From Pseudomonadales bacterium (GTDB lineage: Bacteria; Pseudomonadota; Gammaproteobacteria; Pseudomonadales; Pseudohongiellaceae), in NCBI GenBank assembly GCA_024234365.1, contig JACKOK010000001.1, forward strand, positions 248,001 to 312,000: a DNA stretch of 64,000 bases. Reading direction: 5' to 3'. The notes beneath the pieces were generated by a model that saw nothing but the letters and a program-made list of their open reading frames with translations, made no database searches and was not told the DNA's origin. This document shows positions 1 to 9,787 of this stretch, one piece after another. The position numbers and the translations under genes are program-made. How positions within the stretch are numbered: the stretch's first letter is position 1; each line of letters starts with the position of its first letter.

Positions 1-1713
1 AGCCACTTCGAGTCCAGCACCGGGGCACGTCTGCAACCGGTGATGTACTACACCCAGCGCTACAAGCTGCAGGCCAACTTCGAGATGAGCGATACCTGGA
101 GTGGTTATGCGCTGTACTCCCGCCAGTTTGATCGTCGCAATCAGGACGAAAAACTGCTGCATATCGGCAAAATGCAGCAGGCGCTGCTGGGCCAGGGCGG
201 CCCCAATGGGAACGAATACTGGAACCCCTTCGGTTCAGCGGACCCCCGTTCGCCCTACTACAACGAAGCGACCACGCGTAACAGCCAGGAGCTGGTGGAC
301 TGGCTGTTTACCAACGTGGACAACGTGACCACGAATGACGACGAACTGGACATCTTCGAGGCCACTATCGCGGGTGAACTGTTTGATCTGCCGGCCGGTG
401 CGCTGCAGATGGCAACCGGTTTCCAGATGCGTGACCGTACCGAGTTCCTGGGCAACAACCCGCTGGAGCTGACACGCGCAGACTACAACGTCAACATCGT
501 GGACACTCCGCCTAAGAATGCCACCTACTACAACAAGGTGTACGCAGCATTCGTCGAGCTGGATATTCCGATTCTTGAGACCGTTGCCGCGCAGGTGGCG
601 GTGCGTCACGAGAAGTTCCGCGATTTCGGTCTGGATGCGACCACGCCGAAAGTGGCAGTTCGCTGGGAAGCAACACCGGAGCTGGCAATTCGTGCGTCCT
701 GGGGCGAGAGCTTCCTGGCCCCGACCGCCACTCAGGCGCGTCCCTATGATCCGAACGAAGGCTGCTCCGAAGTGTTCTTCGGTCTGGACAAGATCACGGG
801 CGGCCAGTTGACTGGTGCAGCGGGCTGTTCCTCAGGCAACCCGAACCTGAGCCCGGAAACTTCCGTGATGAAGAACGTCGGTTTCACCTGGGAACCGGGC
901 GGGTCGCTGGACGGTCTGAGCGTGAGCCTGGACTACCAGACCATCGAGTACACGGACCGTATCCGTACGCTGAGCAACCCGGAAACAACGGATGCCCAGT
1001 TCACCCGTATGCTGCAGGCCATTGGCTCCAGCGAAGAAGCGTATAACCCGACGCCAGGGTCCGCCACGCGCATTGCGGCGGACAACTGGCTGAAGACCCA
1101 GGACAACACGGGCGCCAGTGGCGTGATCCGTGACCTGTCCAACGGTCAGGTGCTGCGCATCATCCGTCAGGCGAACAACATCAGCTCCGTATGGATCGAT
1201 CTGTACGATGGCAAGGTGGACTATCGCTTCAGCACGGACAACTGGGGGACCTTCTCCACCTCGGCGAATGTGTCCTACTTCAGCAAGTACGAGTATGAAG
1301 ACCTGTTCGGGGGCATCAAGGATGCACTGGGTTACCAGAATGCGAACTCCGGTGTGGTAGCGCCACTGCCCAAGTTCAAGACCACCCTGCGTGGCAGCTG
1401 GTTCATGGGCAACCACAGTGCGTCTCTGACCGGTTCGTACTCGCATAATGTGATCTTCGATGACACGGTGAACAATCTGTTCTCCAAATTCCCGGCCTCT
1501 CGTGTGATTGAGGGCCAGTGGATCGTCAACGGTCAGTACTCCTATATCCTCAATGATTTCTTCGGCAGCGAAGTGACCTTGAGCGGGGGTATCCGCAATC
1601 TGTTCAATCAGCAGCCGCAGCGTCTGCCGATTCTGGGCGGGTTCGAAAGCCGTCTGCAGCAGCCCTGGGGCCGTCAGTTCTGGATGTCCATCGACTGGAC
1701 GCCTGATTTCTGA
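1..1713 (+). CDS. TonB-dependent receptor, C-terminal part (5' end outside window)
   Basis: The reading frame is open from the first base, so the signal peptide, TonB box and plug lie upstream of the window. What remains is outer-membrane beta-barrel: alternating aromatic/polar strands, an 'FRDFG' strand followed by 'GESFLAPT' (the receptor-barrel strand usually seen as G-x-F-R-A-P), the 'NPNLSPETS' turn typical of receptors of this class, a 'GGIRNLFNQQP' strand and a final aromatic residue (ends in DF) as BAM substrates require. The family imports scarce ligands (siderophores, cobalamin, oligosaccharides, peptides) across the outer membrane using TonB/ExbBD energy. The ligand cannot be read from this fragment. 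A strong intrinsic terminator follows 30 bases after the stop, so the gene ends its transcription unit. Confidence 0.93.
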   Translation, partial: SHFESSTGARLQPVMYYTQRYKLQANFEMSDTWSGYALYSRQFDRRNQDEKLLHIGKMQQALLGQGGPNGNEYWNPFGSADPRSPYYNEATTRNSQELVDWLFTNVDNVTTNDDELDIFEATIAGELFDLPAGALQMATGFQMRDRTEFLGNNPLELTRADYNVNIVDTPPKNATYYNKVYAAFVELDIPILETVAAQVAVRHEKFRDFGLDATTPKVAVRWEATPELAIRASWGESFLAPTATQARPYDPNEGCSEVFFGLDKITGGQLTGAAGCSSGNPNLSPETSVMKNVGFTWEPGGSLDGLSVSLDYQTIEYTDRIRTLSNPETTDAQFTRMLQAIGSSEEAYNPTPGSATRIAADNWLKTQDNTGASGVIRDLSNGQVLRIIRQANNISSVWIDLYDGKVDYRFSTDNWGTFSTSANVSYFSKYEYEDLFGGIKDALGYQNANSGVVAPLPKFKTTLRGSWFMGNHSASLTGSYSHNVIFDDTVNNLFSKFPASRVIEGQWIVNGQYSYILNDFFGSEVTLSGGIRNLFNQQPQRLPILGGFESRLQQPWGRQFWMSIDWTPDF

Positions 1714-1741
1714 TCGCTTGCAGGTTTGACAGGCAAAACAG

Positions 1742-1771
1742 GAAGGGGGCCGCATGGCCCCCTTCTTTATT
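1742..1771 (+). terminator. Intrinsic terminator of the first TBDR gene
   Basis: A perfect 10-bp GC-rich stem (1742-1751 with 1756-1765) closes a GCAT loop and is followed by a T-rich run (TTTATTT). Confidence 0.9.
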
Positions 1772-1808
1772 TATGCAGGGATGAATTTCAGGCGAAGCCG
1801 CGAGCAGA

Positions 1809-2639
1809 TTATTGCCGTTCCCAGGTCAGGGCATGATATTCGCTCCAGCCACGTTTGACGCATACCTGCAACGCAGTGCCACCCGACAGGTTTTGCCAGT
1901 AGGGGTGTCGCAGTGGCAGGCGTGTCAGGGTGCTGACTGTCCACAACAAAGGAGGCGGAAAGGAACGCAGCCAGGCGGACAGGTTGCTGTCGTGAAGCAG
2001 GCGCAGACCGTGGCGTGCAGCAAGGTCTTTGCAAACATTGGCAGTCATCAGATTGTGCAGATGCCAGCCCTGTCGGACCCGCTGCAGCCAGGAAGCGGCC
2101 TCCTGGGGAAGCTCCCTGGCAAGAAAGTCATCGCAGAGCACCAGGCGCCCGCCGGGTTTCAACTGCCTCGCGGCCATGGCGAAAAAGGCATCGGGATCAT
2201 GGGCGTGGGCGAAGGACTCGATGGCGCACAGCGCATCCGCCTCCGGCAAACAGGGCAGGGCTGCAAAATCCGCCGTCAGAAATTGCGCCCGTTCTTGCAA
2301 GCCTTTTGCGTGGGCACTGGCATTGGCCATTGTGGCCTGAAGCGGGCTCAGGGTAATGCCGGTAGCCTGCAGGCCCAGCGTCTGTGCCAGAAACAGGGCC
2401 GTGCCACCCGTGCCACAGCCCAGATCGATCAGATGCAGTGGGGCGGTGTCAGGTGTCAGCAAAGGAGTGATCTGCTCTGCCACCAGGTGGTTCAGATACA
2501 TCAGGGCATCCCGCTTTGTCCTGATGCCGGGCGCCCAGATGGCCCGATGAATGGCCGCCGTGTCGCCAGCACCTCCCCAACGAAGAAAGCGCCGGGTATT
2601 GGCATCGTAATAGCGGGCGATGGTTTGCGGTTCTTCCAT
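1809..2639 (-). CDS. Class I SAM-dependent methyltransferase (UbiE/tocopherol methyltransferase-like)
   Basis: The 276-residue protein carries the Rossmann SAM-binding motif I (IDLGCGTGG, residues 71-79), an acidic motif around 'TADFAALP' and a post-motif block 'LKPGGRLVLCDDF' typical of small-molecule methyltransferases such as the gamma-tocopherol/cycloartenol methyltransferase clan. No membrane segment or signal peptide is visible, so it is cytoplasmic. It is transcribed divergently from the Sua5-like gene across about 120 bases. Its substrate is not evident; a lipid, quinone or natural-product methyltransferase is equally possible. The start is the first ATG that keeps the N-terminal helix. 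Confidence 0.85.
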   Translation of the reverse strand: MEEPQTIARYYDANTRRFLRWGGAGDTAAIHRAIWAPGIRTKRDALMYLNHLVAEQITPLLTPDTAPLHLIDLGCGTGGTALFLAQTLGLQATGITLSPLQATMANASAHAKGLQERAQFLTADFAALPCLPEADALCAIESFAHAHDPDAFFAMAARQLKPGGRLVLCDDFLARELPQEAASWLQRVRQGWHLHNLMTANVCKDLAARHGLRLLHDSNLSAWLRSFPPPLLWTVSTLTRLPLRHPYWQNLSGGTALQVCVKRGWSEYHALTWERQ

Positions 2640-2762
2640 GAAGGTTTGTACCCCGGTTGAGCAGACGCCCTATTCTTGATGATTTCGCCTGCCTCTGTCA
2701 CGAAGGGCAGGAATGAATACATGCTGCTATCATGTGCGCCCGGCGAAGCATACAAAAGAGGC

Positions 2763-3767
2763 ATGATCGCATTGGCCACGCATAAATCAGACAAAACCAC
2801 GCTTGTGTTGCATGCGCAATGCGATGAGGATATTGCGCAGGCAGGCGATATCCTGCGGCGTGGAGGCCTGCTCGCCGTGCCGACCGAAACGGTATACGGC
2901 CTGGCGGCCGATGCAAGCAATGCCGAGGCGGTCAAAGCAATCTTCACCGCCAAGGGGCGCCCTGCCGATCATCCGCTTATCGTGCACATCGCCAGTGTCG
3001 ATGCGCTTGCCCGCTGGGCGGTGAATATTCCACCGCTGGCCTATGAGTTGGCTGCTGCGTTCTGGCCGGGGCCGTTGACCCTGCTTTTGCCCAGGGCGGC
3101 CTCGGTGCCGGATGTGGTGACGGCGGGACGCGCCAGCATTGGTTTGCGCATGCCGGCCCATCCGGTGTTGCTGCGCTTGCTGCAGGAGACAGGAATGGGG
3201 GTGGCGGCGCCCTCGGCCAATCCTTACAAACGTCTCAGCCCCACCAGCGCCGCACAGGTGCTGGCCGGTCTGAATGGCCGCATCGATGCCGTGCTTGACG
3301 GCGGCGACTGCCAGGTCGGGCTGGAATCCACGATTCTGGACATGACAGGCGAGGAGCTGCGTATTCTGCGCAGCGGACCGGTGACTGCCGCGCAGATCGC
3401 CGAGGTGGCCGGGCGTGAGGTGCAGACGCCCTTGCAGCATGATGTTGCCGTGCCAGGGAATGTGGCCGTGCATTATCAGCCGCGAACCCCCCTGTTCGTG
3501 GCAGAGCGTGAGCAGGTGCTGGCGGCTCGTCATGCCCGGGGTGAGCGGGTGGCAGTGGTGTTGCTGGGGGGTACGGCAGGCCTGCCGGAATCCGCCAGTG
3601 TGGTGTGTATGCCCGCACAGAAACCTGCCTATGCCCAGGCCTTGTACCGCACCCTGCATGAACTCGATACGCTGGCGCTGGAGGCGATCTGGCTTGAACG
3701 CCCTCCTCGAGCGGACGGCTGGGCAGACGTACATGACCGCCTGAATCGGGCGGCATCCCCTCTCTGA
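2763..3767 (+). CDS. L-threonylcarbamoyladenylate synthase, Sua5/YrdC family
   Basis: The protein makes threonylcarbamoyl-AMP from threonine, bicarbonate and ATP, the first step of the universal tRNA t6A37 modification; the second step needs TsaD, encoded at the far end of this window. The YrdC domain occupies about residues 12-190 with the 'PTETVYGLAADA' and 'KGRPADHPLIVHI' signatures and 'APSANPYKRLSPTSA'. A C-terminal Sua5 domain (about 215-334) makes this the long Sua5 form rather than short TsaC. I place the start at the ATG at 2763 because AGAGG lies 5 bases upstream and homology to the family starts just after it; the frame stays open up to 2676. Confidence 0.9.
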   Translation: MIALATHKSDKTTLVLHAQCDEDIAQAGDILRRGGLLAVPTETVYGLAADASNAEAVKAIFTAKGRPADHPLIVHIASVDALARWAVNIPPLAYELAAAFWPGPLTLLLPRAASVPDVVTAGRASIGLRMPAHPVLLRLLQETGMGVAAPSANPYKRLSPTSAAQVLAGLNGRIDAVLDGGDCQVGLESTILDMTGEELRILRSGPVTAAQIAEVAGREVQTPLQHDVAVPGNVAVHYQPRTPLFVAEREQVLAARHARGERVAVVLLGGTAGLPESASVVCMPAQKPAYAQALYRTLHELDTLALEAIWLERPPRADGWADVHDRLNRAASPL

Positions 3768-4086
3768 ATTTCCCGCCTGCTGCTGATTTCGTACTCATCG
3801 GTTTGCGAAACACGCGCTCTTGTTCAAAAAAATGACGAAATCGCCCTTTTTTTGCCACATTTCATGAACAAGTGTTCGACAAACACAATTGAATTCATTA
3901 AATTGTGAACGTCTTCAGTATTCGGTATCCAGACGTTCTCTCATGCGGGTTCGTAGTATCTCCCGATAAGAAAGGCGCCAGGGCCGTTTGCTGTCATAAA
4001 AATAATTATTGAGTAGTGATGTCAGGGCGTTCTCGGGAGAAATTTCCAAGTCAGGCGCCAGCTAACCAACCAAATGAGGGATAAAA
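3768..4086. other. Intergenic region upstream of the Oar-like TBDR, with an inverted repeat
   Basis: No gene is visible. The stretch is AT-rich relative to its flanks. It holds an inverted repeat CACAATT (3884-3890) / AATTGTG (3901-3907) with a 10-base spacer, flanked by GTTC (3874-3877) and GAAC (3907-3910). This could be a regulator-binding site. GAGGG at 4076-4080 serves the downstream start codon. Confidence 0.5.
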
Positions 4087-7065
4087 ATGCAAAAAATCCA
4101 AACGCCTACCCGTTTCAGGCTTAAAGCGGCCAGCGTGCTTCTGGCGGCAGCTATCAGTTCCCAGGCTTTTGCCGATACCGGTGGTCTGCGAGTCATCGTC
4201 ACTGATGCGGCGGGCAATCCCGTTCCCGGTGCCATGGTTCAGGCCAGCACTCCTGAGAGTCTTACCCAGAAGAGCGGTGTGACAGGTCCTGACGGGGAAG
4301 TCCGTCTGCTCGGCCTCGACCCCTCCGAGCGTTACGAGGTTGTCGTCAGCAGCTCTGGCTACCAACCGCTGCGTAACGCGAATGTGAGCGTGGTGTCCGA
4401 CCGCACCTTCACGCTGACCTATGCCATCGAACGTTCCGCTGCAATTGAGGAAGTGGTAGTGGTTGGGCGTGCCGGCCGCACCCAGCTGGTAGACACCACG
4501 TCTGCCCTGGTGGGAACCGATGTGACCCTGGACCTGACCGAATCCCTGCCAACCGGCAGAAGCTATCAGTCCTATCTGCAACTGGCGCCGACTACCAAGC
4601 CGACGCTGGATGGCAACCCCTCCTCCAAGTCCGGTATCAACTATTCAGACGCGGTGGATTCCAACGGCAACACAGCGGGTACCTCCACGGATAACGTCTA
4701 CTATGTGGACGGTATCAACATCACGGATAACCTGACGGGCGGTTTCGGTGCCAACTTCAACTCCGAGATCATTCAGGAACAACAGATCATCACCGGCGGT
4801 GTGCCTGCGGAATACGAAGGCGGCCAGGGGCTGATCTCCCGCGTGGTGACCAAGTCCGGTGGTAATGAGTTCCACGGTTCTGCGAACTATTACATGCAGA
4901 GCGACAGCCTGGTGGCGGATAACGAGAACCTGCCCGACAGCACTTTCTCCACCTATGACACGGCCTTCACTCTGGGCGGCCCGATCATCAAGGACAAGCT
5001 GTGGTTCTTCACCTCTTTCCAGCGCAAAGAGCGCGACGAAGACGTGATCGACCCCGTAACCGGCACTTTCCAGCGTACGGTGAACACGACTCAGGACCTG
5101 GGTTTCATCAAGCTGTCCTGGGCGGCAACCGACAACGACAAGTTCACGGCGGAGTTCTTCAACGACCCGTATGAGCGTGACGGTTCCGATGACTACACGG
5201 TACTGGCCAACCGCGACAGCGCGCGCGTTCAGGGCGGTGACAACTATAAGTACTCCTACTCCCATTCCTGGGACAATCTGATCGTTACCCTGGACGTGGC
5301 CAGCCACGAGGGCGAGCTGAGTACAACGGCGGCGGATTCCAGCAGCCGTAACGATGTTGCCTACACGGGCGTGACAGTGACCAATGCTGAAACCGATCGT
5401 GGGGGACGTGGCTCCAACACGATCGATTTCCGCAACAAGGACACCAAGTCCATTACGGTGGAATACTTCCTCGATACCTCCTTCGGCTATCACGAGTTCA
5501 AGGCAGGTTACACTCAGACTACCAACGAGCGTCTGTACGATCTGCAGTACAGCGGTGACGGTGCCCAGTACACCTCTATTGGCACGCAGAACGCCGGCAC
5601 CAAGCTGAAGGACTACGTCAGCGGTACCTGGACGGGCGAACGTGATCTGTCCGAAGACGATTACCAGCGCATCATCGATGGCATGGGCAACAATGCCTAC
5701 TTCCTGGGCTTGCTGGACAGCGACAGTTCCGGTTCCATTTCCCCTGCGGAACTGGCCGAATTGAGCTTCACCGCTACTACCGGCAACCCGGACAGCCAGG
5801 TGAACGTCTACCGTATCAACCAGACGCAGAAAGCCCCGCTGTCCTTCAAGACAGAAGGGGATGCCTACTACTTCCAGGACTCCTGGAACATCAACGAACA
5901 CTGGACGGTGAATGCGGGTGTGCGCGCCGAGAAGTGGGATCACATCGCCACTGATGGCAGCAAGGTGTACACCTTTGACTGGGAATATGCCCCCCGTCTG
6001 AGCGTGGTCTACGACATCTTCGGCGATGGTGGCAGCAAGGTCTGGGCCTTCACCGGGCGTTACTACGACCCGATCCGTACCGACATGACCCAGTTTGCGG
6101 GCACCCTGTCCGGTTCCGTGCGTGAGGAGCAGATTTTTGTGGGCGATCGTTGGGTCACCTTCCGTACTCGCGGCGGCAGCCAGGTACAGGACGGTTACTT
6201 CGCGCCGACCACCAAGACTCCTTACACAGATGAGAAGATGATCGGTTTCGAGCACTCGCTGTCTCGCGACATGAGCATCCAGATCACCTACACGGATCGT
6301 GAAACCAAGGACATTCTGGAAGACTACGACCTTGGCTTCTATACCGATCCTTCCGCAGTGGGTGGCTATGCGCTGCCACTGTCCTACTTCGGTTTCACTA
6401 CGCTGCCGGCAGCGAACTACTTCATCGCCACACTGGCCGGTGGTATTCGTGAGTACGAAGGTGTGGAGCTGACTTTCCGCAAGCGTCGCAGCGCGGATGA
6501 TCGCTGGCAGATGCTGGCATCCTACTCCTACAACGATGCCAACGGTAACTCCAACTCCGACGGTAATGCGGACCTGCAGGGTGACTTCCTGTACCTGGAC
6601 CCGCGTGCACCGAACGTGTATGGCCCGCAGCCGGGTAATATCGAGCATCTGTTCAAGCTGTTCGGTTCCTATACCTTCGACAACGGCATTGAGCTGGGGG
6701 CGGTTTATAACTGGAACTCCGGCCTGATCTACAGCGAGACATTCTCGCAGTACGGTCGTCACACGCCCGTTCGCGTGGGTTCTGCCTATGATTCACAGGG
6801 TGCTGTGACTCGCTGGCTGGCACCGGGTACTGTAGGTTCCCACACCACAGACTCCTACGGTACTCTGGACGTACGCGCCAAGTACACGCTGGATCTGGGC
6901 GGTTACGAAACCGAGTTCTTCCTCGACATCTTCAACGTTCTGGATGACCAGGCGGTGACGCGTGAACAGGAACTTGCCGGTGGTGACGGTGTGTATACCT
7001 TCGGTCAGGGCAATGCCTGGGCAAGCCCACGTCGTTTCTACCTGGGTGCTCGCGTCCAGTTCTAA
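4087..7065 (+). CDS. TonB-dependent receptor, Oar-like, with N-terminal carboxypeptidase-regulatory-like domain
   Basis: The 992-residue protein has a signal peptide (cleavage near SQAFA-D, residue 29). A beta-sandwich CarboxypepD-reg-like domain (about 32-115, 'VTDAAGNPVPGAMVQ') follows, as in Myxococcus Oar and SusC-type receptors. Next come a TonB-box-like 'EEVVVVG', a plug (about 125-260, 'VYYVDGINITDN') and a large barrel ending in QF. Residues 544-555 (DSDSSGSISPAE) match the 12-residue EF-hand loop at positions 1, 3, 5, 6, 8 and 12, suggesting a calcium site in an extracellular loop. GAGGG lies 6 bases before the ATG and a terminator follows the stop, so it is monocistronic. The ligand is unknown; Oar-like proteins are often linked to peptide or protein uptake and secretion. 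Confidence 0.93.
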   Translation: MQKIQTPTRFRLKAASVLLAAAISSQAFADTGGLRVIVTDAAGNPVPGAMVQASTPESLTQKSGVTGPDGEVRLLGLDPSERYEVVVSSSGYQPLRNANVSVVSDRTFTLTYAIERSAAIEEVVVVGRAGRTQLVDTTSALVGTDVTLDLTESLPTGRSYQSYLQLAPTTKPTLDGNPSSKSGINYSDAVDSNGNTAGTSTDNVYYVDGINITDNLTGGFGANFNSEIIQEQQIITGGVPAEYEGGQGLISRVVTKSGGNEFHGSANYYMQSDSLVADNENLPDSTFSTYDTAFTLGGPIIKDKLWFFTSFQRKERDEDVIDPVTGTFQRTVNTTQDLGFIKLSWAATDNDKFTAEFFNDPYERDGSDDYTVLANRDSARVQGGDNYKYSYSHSWDNLIVTLDVASHEGELSTTAADSSSRNDVAYTGVTVTNAETDRGGRGSNTIDFRNKDTKSITVEYFLDTSFGYHEFKAGYTQTTNERLYDLQYSGDGAQYTSIGTQNAGTKLKDYVSGTWTGERDLSEDDYQRIIDGMGNNAYFLGLLDSDSSGSISPAELAELSFTATTGNPDSQVNVYRINQTQKAPLSFKTEGDAYYFQDSWNINEHWTVNAGVRAEKWDHIATDGSKVYTFDWEYAPRLSVVYDIFGDGGSKVWAFTGRYYDPIRTDMTQFAGTLSGSVREEQIFVGDRWVTFRTRGGSQVQDGYFAPTTKTPYTDEKMIGFEHSLSRDMSIQITYTDRETKDILEDYDLGFYTDPSAVGGYALPLSYFGFTTLPAANYFIATLAGGIREYEGVELTFRKRRSADDRWQMLASYSYNDANGNSNSDGNADLQGDFLYLDPRAPNVYGPQPGNIEHLFKLFGSYTFDNGIELGAVYNWNSGLIYSETFSQYGRHTPVRVGSAYDSQGAVTRWLAPGTVGSHTTDSYGTLDVRAKYTLDLGGYETEFFLDIFNVLDDQAVTREQELAGGDGVYTFGQGNAWASPRRFYLGARVQF

Positions 7066-7110
7066 ACGATGTCAACGCAGGAGAGTTTGTTTTCCTGTAC
7101 GTTTCAAGAA

Positions 7111-7142
7111 AAACCCCGGCCTGGTGCCGGGGTTTTTCTTTT
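7111..7142 (+). terminator. Intrinsic terminator of the Oar-like TBDR gene
   Basis: A 10-bp stem (7111-7120 with 7126-7135) around a CTGGT loop runs into a T-rich tract. Confidence 0.9.
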
Positions 7143-7234
7143 TGGTATTTATTGAATGAAAGAGTGGTAATCACCTGATAAGGGTTTTATCCTCTGGATT
7201 TTCCTGATTCTGTTAATTGTGTGGGGTTATCAGC

Positions 7235-9763
7235 ATGAACCGTCCGTTCTCATTTGTCGTTCCCGGTGCCGTGCGTCTCGCCCTGTCATCCGCCATTGCA
7301 CTGTGTTCCTCCTATGGCCTTGCGCAGGCACCAATTATTCAACCTGGCGCCCCCGGGCAACCCAGTCGTGTCATTACGGCCGAAGAGGCATCCAATCTTG
7401 CTGGCCTGCATTATTCCGATGCCGATGTGAAATTCATGCAGGGCATGATTTCGCACCATGCGCAGGCGGTGGAAATGGGGGCTTTGGTGGCGGGGCGCAG
7501 CAATCGTGATGCCCTACAGGCCATGGCGCAGCGTATTTCCATTTCGCAGGAAGACGAAATGTCGATGATGCGTGACTGGCTGGAAGCGAGGGGACTCGTC
7601 GTTCCGGAAGGCCATGCGCATCACATGATGAGCGACGATGAGCTCATGCCGGGTATGCTCAGTGCCGATGATTTCGAGAAATTGCGTCAGGCACAAGGCG
7701 CGGAATTCGACACCTTGTTTCTGCAATTCATGATTGAGCATCACAAGGGTGCAATCGAAATGGTGGAAACATTGCTGGAGCAGCCCGGTTCCGCGCAGGA
7801 TTCCGTGCTCTACGAATTCACCACCGATGTCACCTCGGACCAGAGCAGCGAAATAGAGCGCATGAACGCGATGCTCGCGGGCTTTTCGCCGGACCCGCGC
7901 GTCAATCTGCGTGCCGGGTTTGCCGATGCTGGCGAGGCCTCATTCAATATGCATCTGGCTGCGGCCATTCCCAAGCCCGAGGGCTTCTTTGATCCGAGCA
8001 ATCCCCAGGGCCTGCCCATGAGCCGGGTGAAAGAGCTTGCCGAGAATACCCTGGCACCGGAGGAAGAGGAGCAGGATGCCGATGCGCAGCAGGACGTGAA
8101 TATCGATCTTGTGCAGGACGGTGCTGCCGCAGAAACCCAGGACGCGGAAGACGAGGAGGACGAGAACGCCGAGCCGCGCCCCAGCCTGCTGAATTTTGCC
8201 AATACCGATATGACCTTCGCCGGCAATGTGCTGGTTGCGGGCAACTATCACGGTTTCAATGCCTATGACATCAGCAACCCTGCTACACCCCAGTTGCTGA
8301 GTTCGGTGGTCTGCCCGGGCGGGCAGGGGGATGTGTCGGTTATCGGCAATCTGCTCATCATGTCGGTGGAGCAGACCCGTGGCCGCCTCGACTGTGGCCT
8401 GCAGGGGGTCGCGGACCCCGTGAGCACGGAACGCTTTCGTGGTATTCGCATCTTCGATGTCAGTGATTTCACCATGCCGGTGCAGGTAGCGGCGGTGCAG
8501 ACCTGCCGGGGTTCCCATACCCATACGGTGGTCACAGATCCCGACGAAAGCGGTGCAATCTATGTCTACGGTTCCGGCACCAGTTCCGTGCGCCCGGAAG
8601 ATGAAATGTCCGAGTGTTCCGATGACTCTCCCTTCGAGAATCCGGAGTCAGCGCTGTTCCGCATCGATGTCATCAAAATTCCGGTCGCCCATCCCGAAGA
8701 GGCAGCGGTCGTCAACCGTCCCTTTATCTTCTCCGACCCGGATGCCGGTGTGCTCGCCGGGCTGTGGGAAGGCGGCGATCACGGGGAGGGGACGCAAACC
8801 ACCAACCAAACCAACCACTGCCACGATATTACGGCATTCCCGGAGATCGGCCTGGCGGCTGGCGCGTGTTCCGGCAACGGCATTCTGCTGGATATTTCCG
8901 ACCCGGAAAATCCTGCCCGTGTGGATCAGGTGATTGATACCAGCTTTGCCTACTGGCATTCCGCCACCTTCAACAACGATGGCAGCAAGGTCATTTTCAC
9001 CGATGAATGGGGCGGCGGTTCACGCCCGCGCTGTCGCGCATCCGATCCGCTGAACTGGGGGGCAGACGCCATTTATGACATCGTCGATGGCAAGCTGCAG
9101 TACCGTAGCCATTACAAGATGCCGGCGCCGCAGACCGATCAGGAAAACTGCGTGGCACACAACGGCTCGCTGGTGCCGGTGCCAGGGCGGGATATTTTTG
9201 TGCAGGCCTGGTACCAGGGCGGCATCTCGGTGATTGATTTCACCGATTCCTCCAACCCGGTGGAGATCGCGTTTTTCGATCGTGGGCCGGTGGATGAGAA
9301 GGAGCTGATTCTGGGGGGGTACTGGTCTGCGTACTGGTATAACGGGCAAATATTCGGTACCGAGATTGCGCGCGGGCTCGATGTGTTCAACCTGGTGCCC
9401 AGTGATTTTATTTCAGCGAACGAGATCGTGGCAGCCTCCTTCCCCAGCACAGAGCCCGTGGTTAATACCCAGCAGCAGAAGCGCCAGAGCTGGCCTGCCG
9501 AACCGGCTGTTGCGCTGGCCTATGTGGATCAGCTCACCCGTGCAGGTGTGTTGGCTGCGGCCAGTGAGGACGAGCTGCGTGCCGTGCTGGCCGATGTTGG
9601 CGCTGCGCTCTCACGGCGCAATGGCGATGCCAGCAGTGCGGCGCAACTGGAGGCCCTGGCAGGGCGCATGCAGCAGGCAGGAGCCCAGAGCAGCGGTGTC
9701 AGTGCACGCCGTTACCAGGGCTTGGCGTTGACGCTGGAGGGAATCGCAGCCCGTTTGCGCTAG
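7235..9763 (+). CDS. Exported DUF305 / LVIVD beta-propeller fusion protein
   Basis: An N-terminal signal peptide (about residues 1-31) precedes a DUF305 domain with the family's paired His-His/Met signatures (MISHHAQAVEM, His74-His75; FMIEHHKGAIEMV, His169-His170). DUF305 is a ferritin-like helical domain often found near copper or other metal-handling genes. An acidic linker (about 280-320, rich in E, D and Q) leads to a long beta-propeller with LVIVD-like blades ('NYHGFNAYDISNPATPQLL', 'GIRIFDVSDF'), and a helical C-terminal tail completes the protein. I use the ATG at 7235 because GGGGT lies about 8 bases upstream and the signal peptide begins there. The gene follows the Oar-like receptor but is separated from it by a terminator. 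A role in periplasmic or surface metal or redox chemistry is an inference. Confidence 0.85.
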   Translation: MNRPFSFVVPGAVRLALSSAIALCSSYGLAQAPIIQPGAPGQPSRVITAEEASNLAGLHYSDADVKFMQGMISHHAQAVEMGALVAGRSNRDALQAMAQRISISQEDEMSMMRDWLEARGLVVPEGHAHHMMSDDELMPGMLSADDFEKLRQAQGAEFDTLFLQFMIEHHKGAIEMVETLLEQPGSAQDSVLYEFTTDVTSDQSSEIERMNAMLAGFSPDPRVNLRAGFADAGEASFNMHLAAAIPKPEGFFDPSNPQGLPMSRVKELAENTLAPEEEEQDADAQQDVNIDLVQDGAAAETQDAEDEEDENAEPRPSLLNFANTDMTFAGNVLVAGNYHGFNAYDISNPATPQLLSSVVCPGGQGDVSVIGNLLIMSVEQTRGRLDCGLQGVADPVSTERFRGIRIFDVSDFTMPVQVAAVQTCRGSHTHTVVTDPDESGAIYVYGSGTSSVRPEDEMSECSDDSPFENPESALFRIDVIKIPVAHPEEAAVVNRPFIFSDPDAGVLAGLWEGGDHGEGTQTTNQTNHCHDITAFPEIGLAAGACSGNGILLDISDPENPARVDQVIDTSFAYWHSATFNNDGSKVIFTDEWGGGSRPRCRASDPLNWGADAIYDIVDGKLQYRSHYKMPAPQTDQENCVAHNGSLVPVPGRDIFVQAWYQGGISVIDFTDSSNPVEIAFFDRGPVDEKELILGGYWSAYWYNGQIFGTEIARGLDVFNLVPSDFISANEIVAASFPSTEPVVNTQQQKRQSWPAEPAVALAYVDQLTRAGVLAAASEDELRAVLADVGAALSRRNGDASSAAQLEALAGRMQQAGAQSSGVSARRYQGLALTLEGIAARLR

Positions 9764-9787
9764 CACACGGCCTGGATCAGGAGGGGC

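Noticed and set aside
4645..6762. 705-codon open frame antisense to the Oar-like receptor
   Set aside because: Val/Gly-rich translation produced by receptor codon bias on the other strand; no start signal or recognisable domain.
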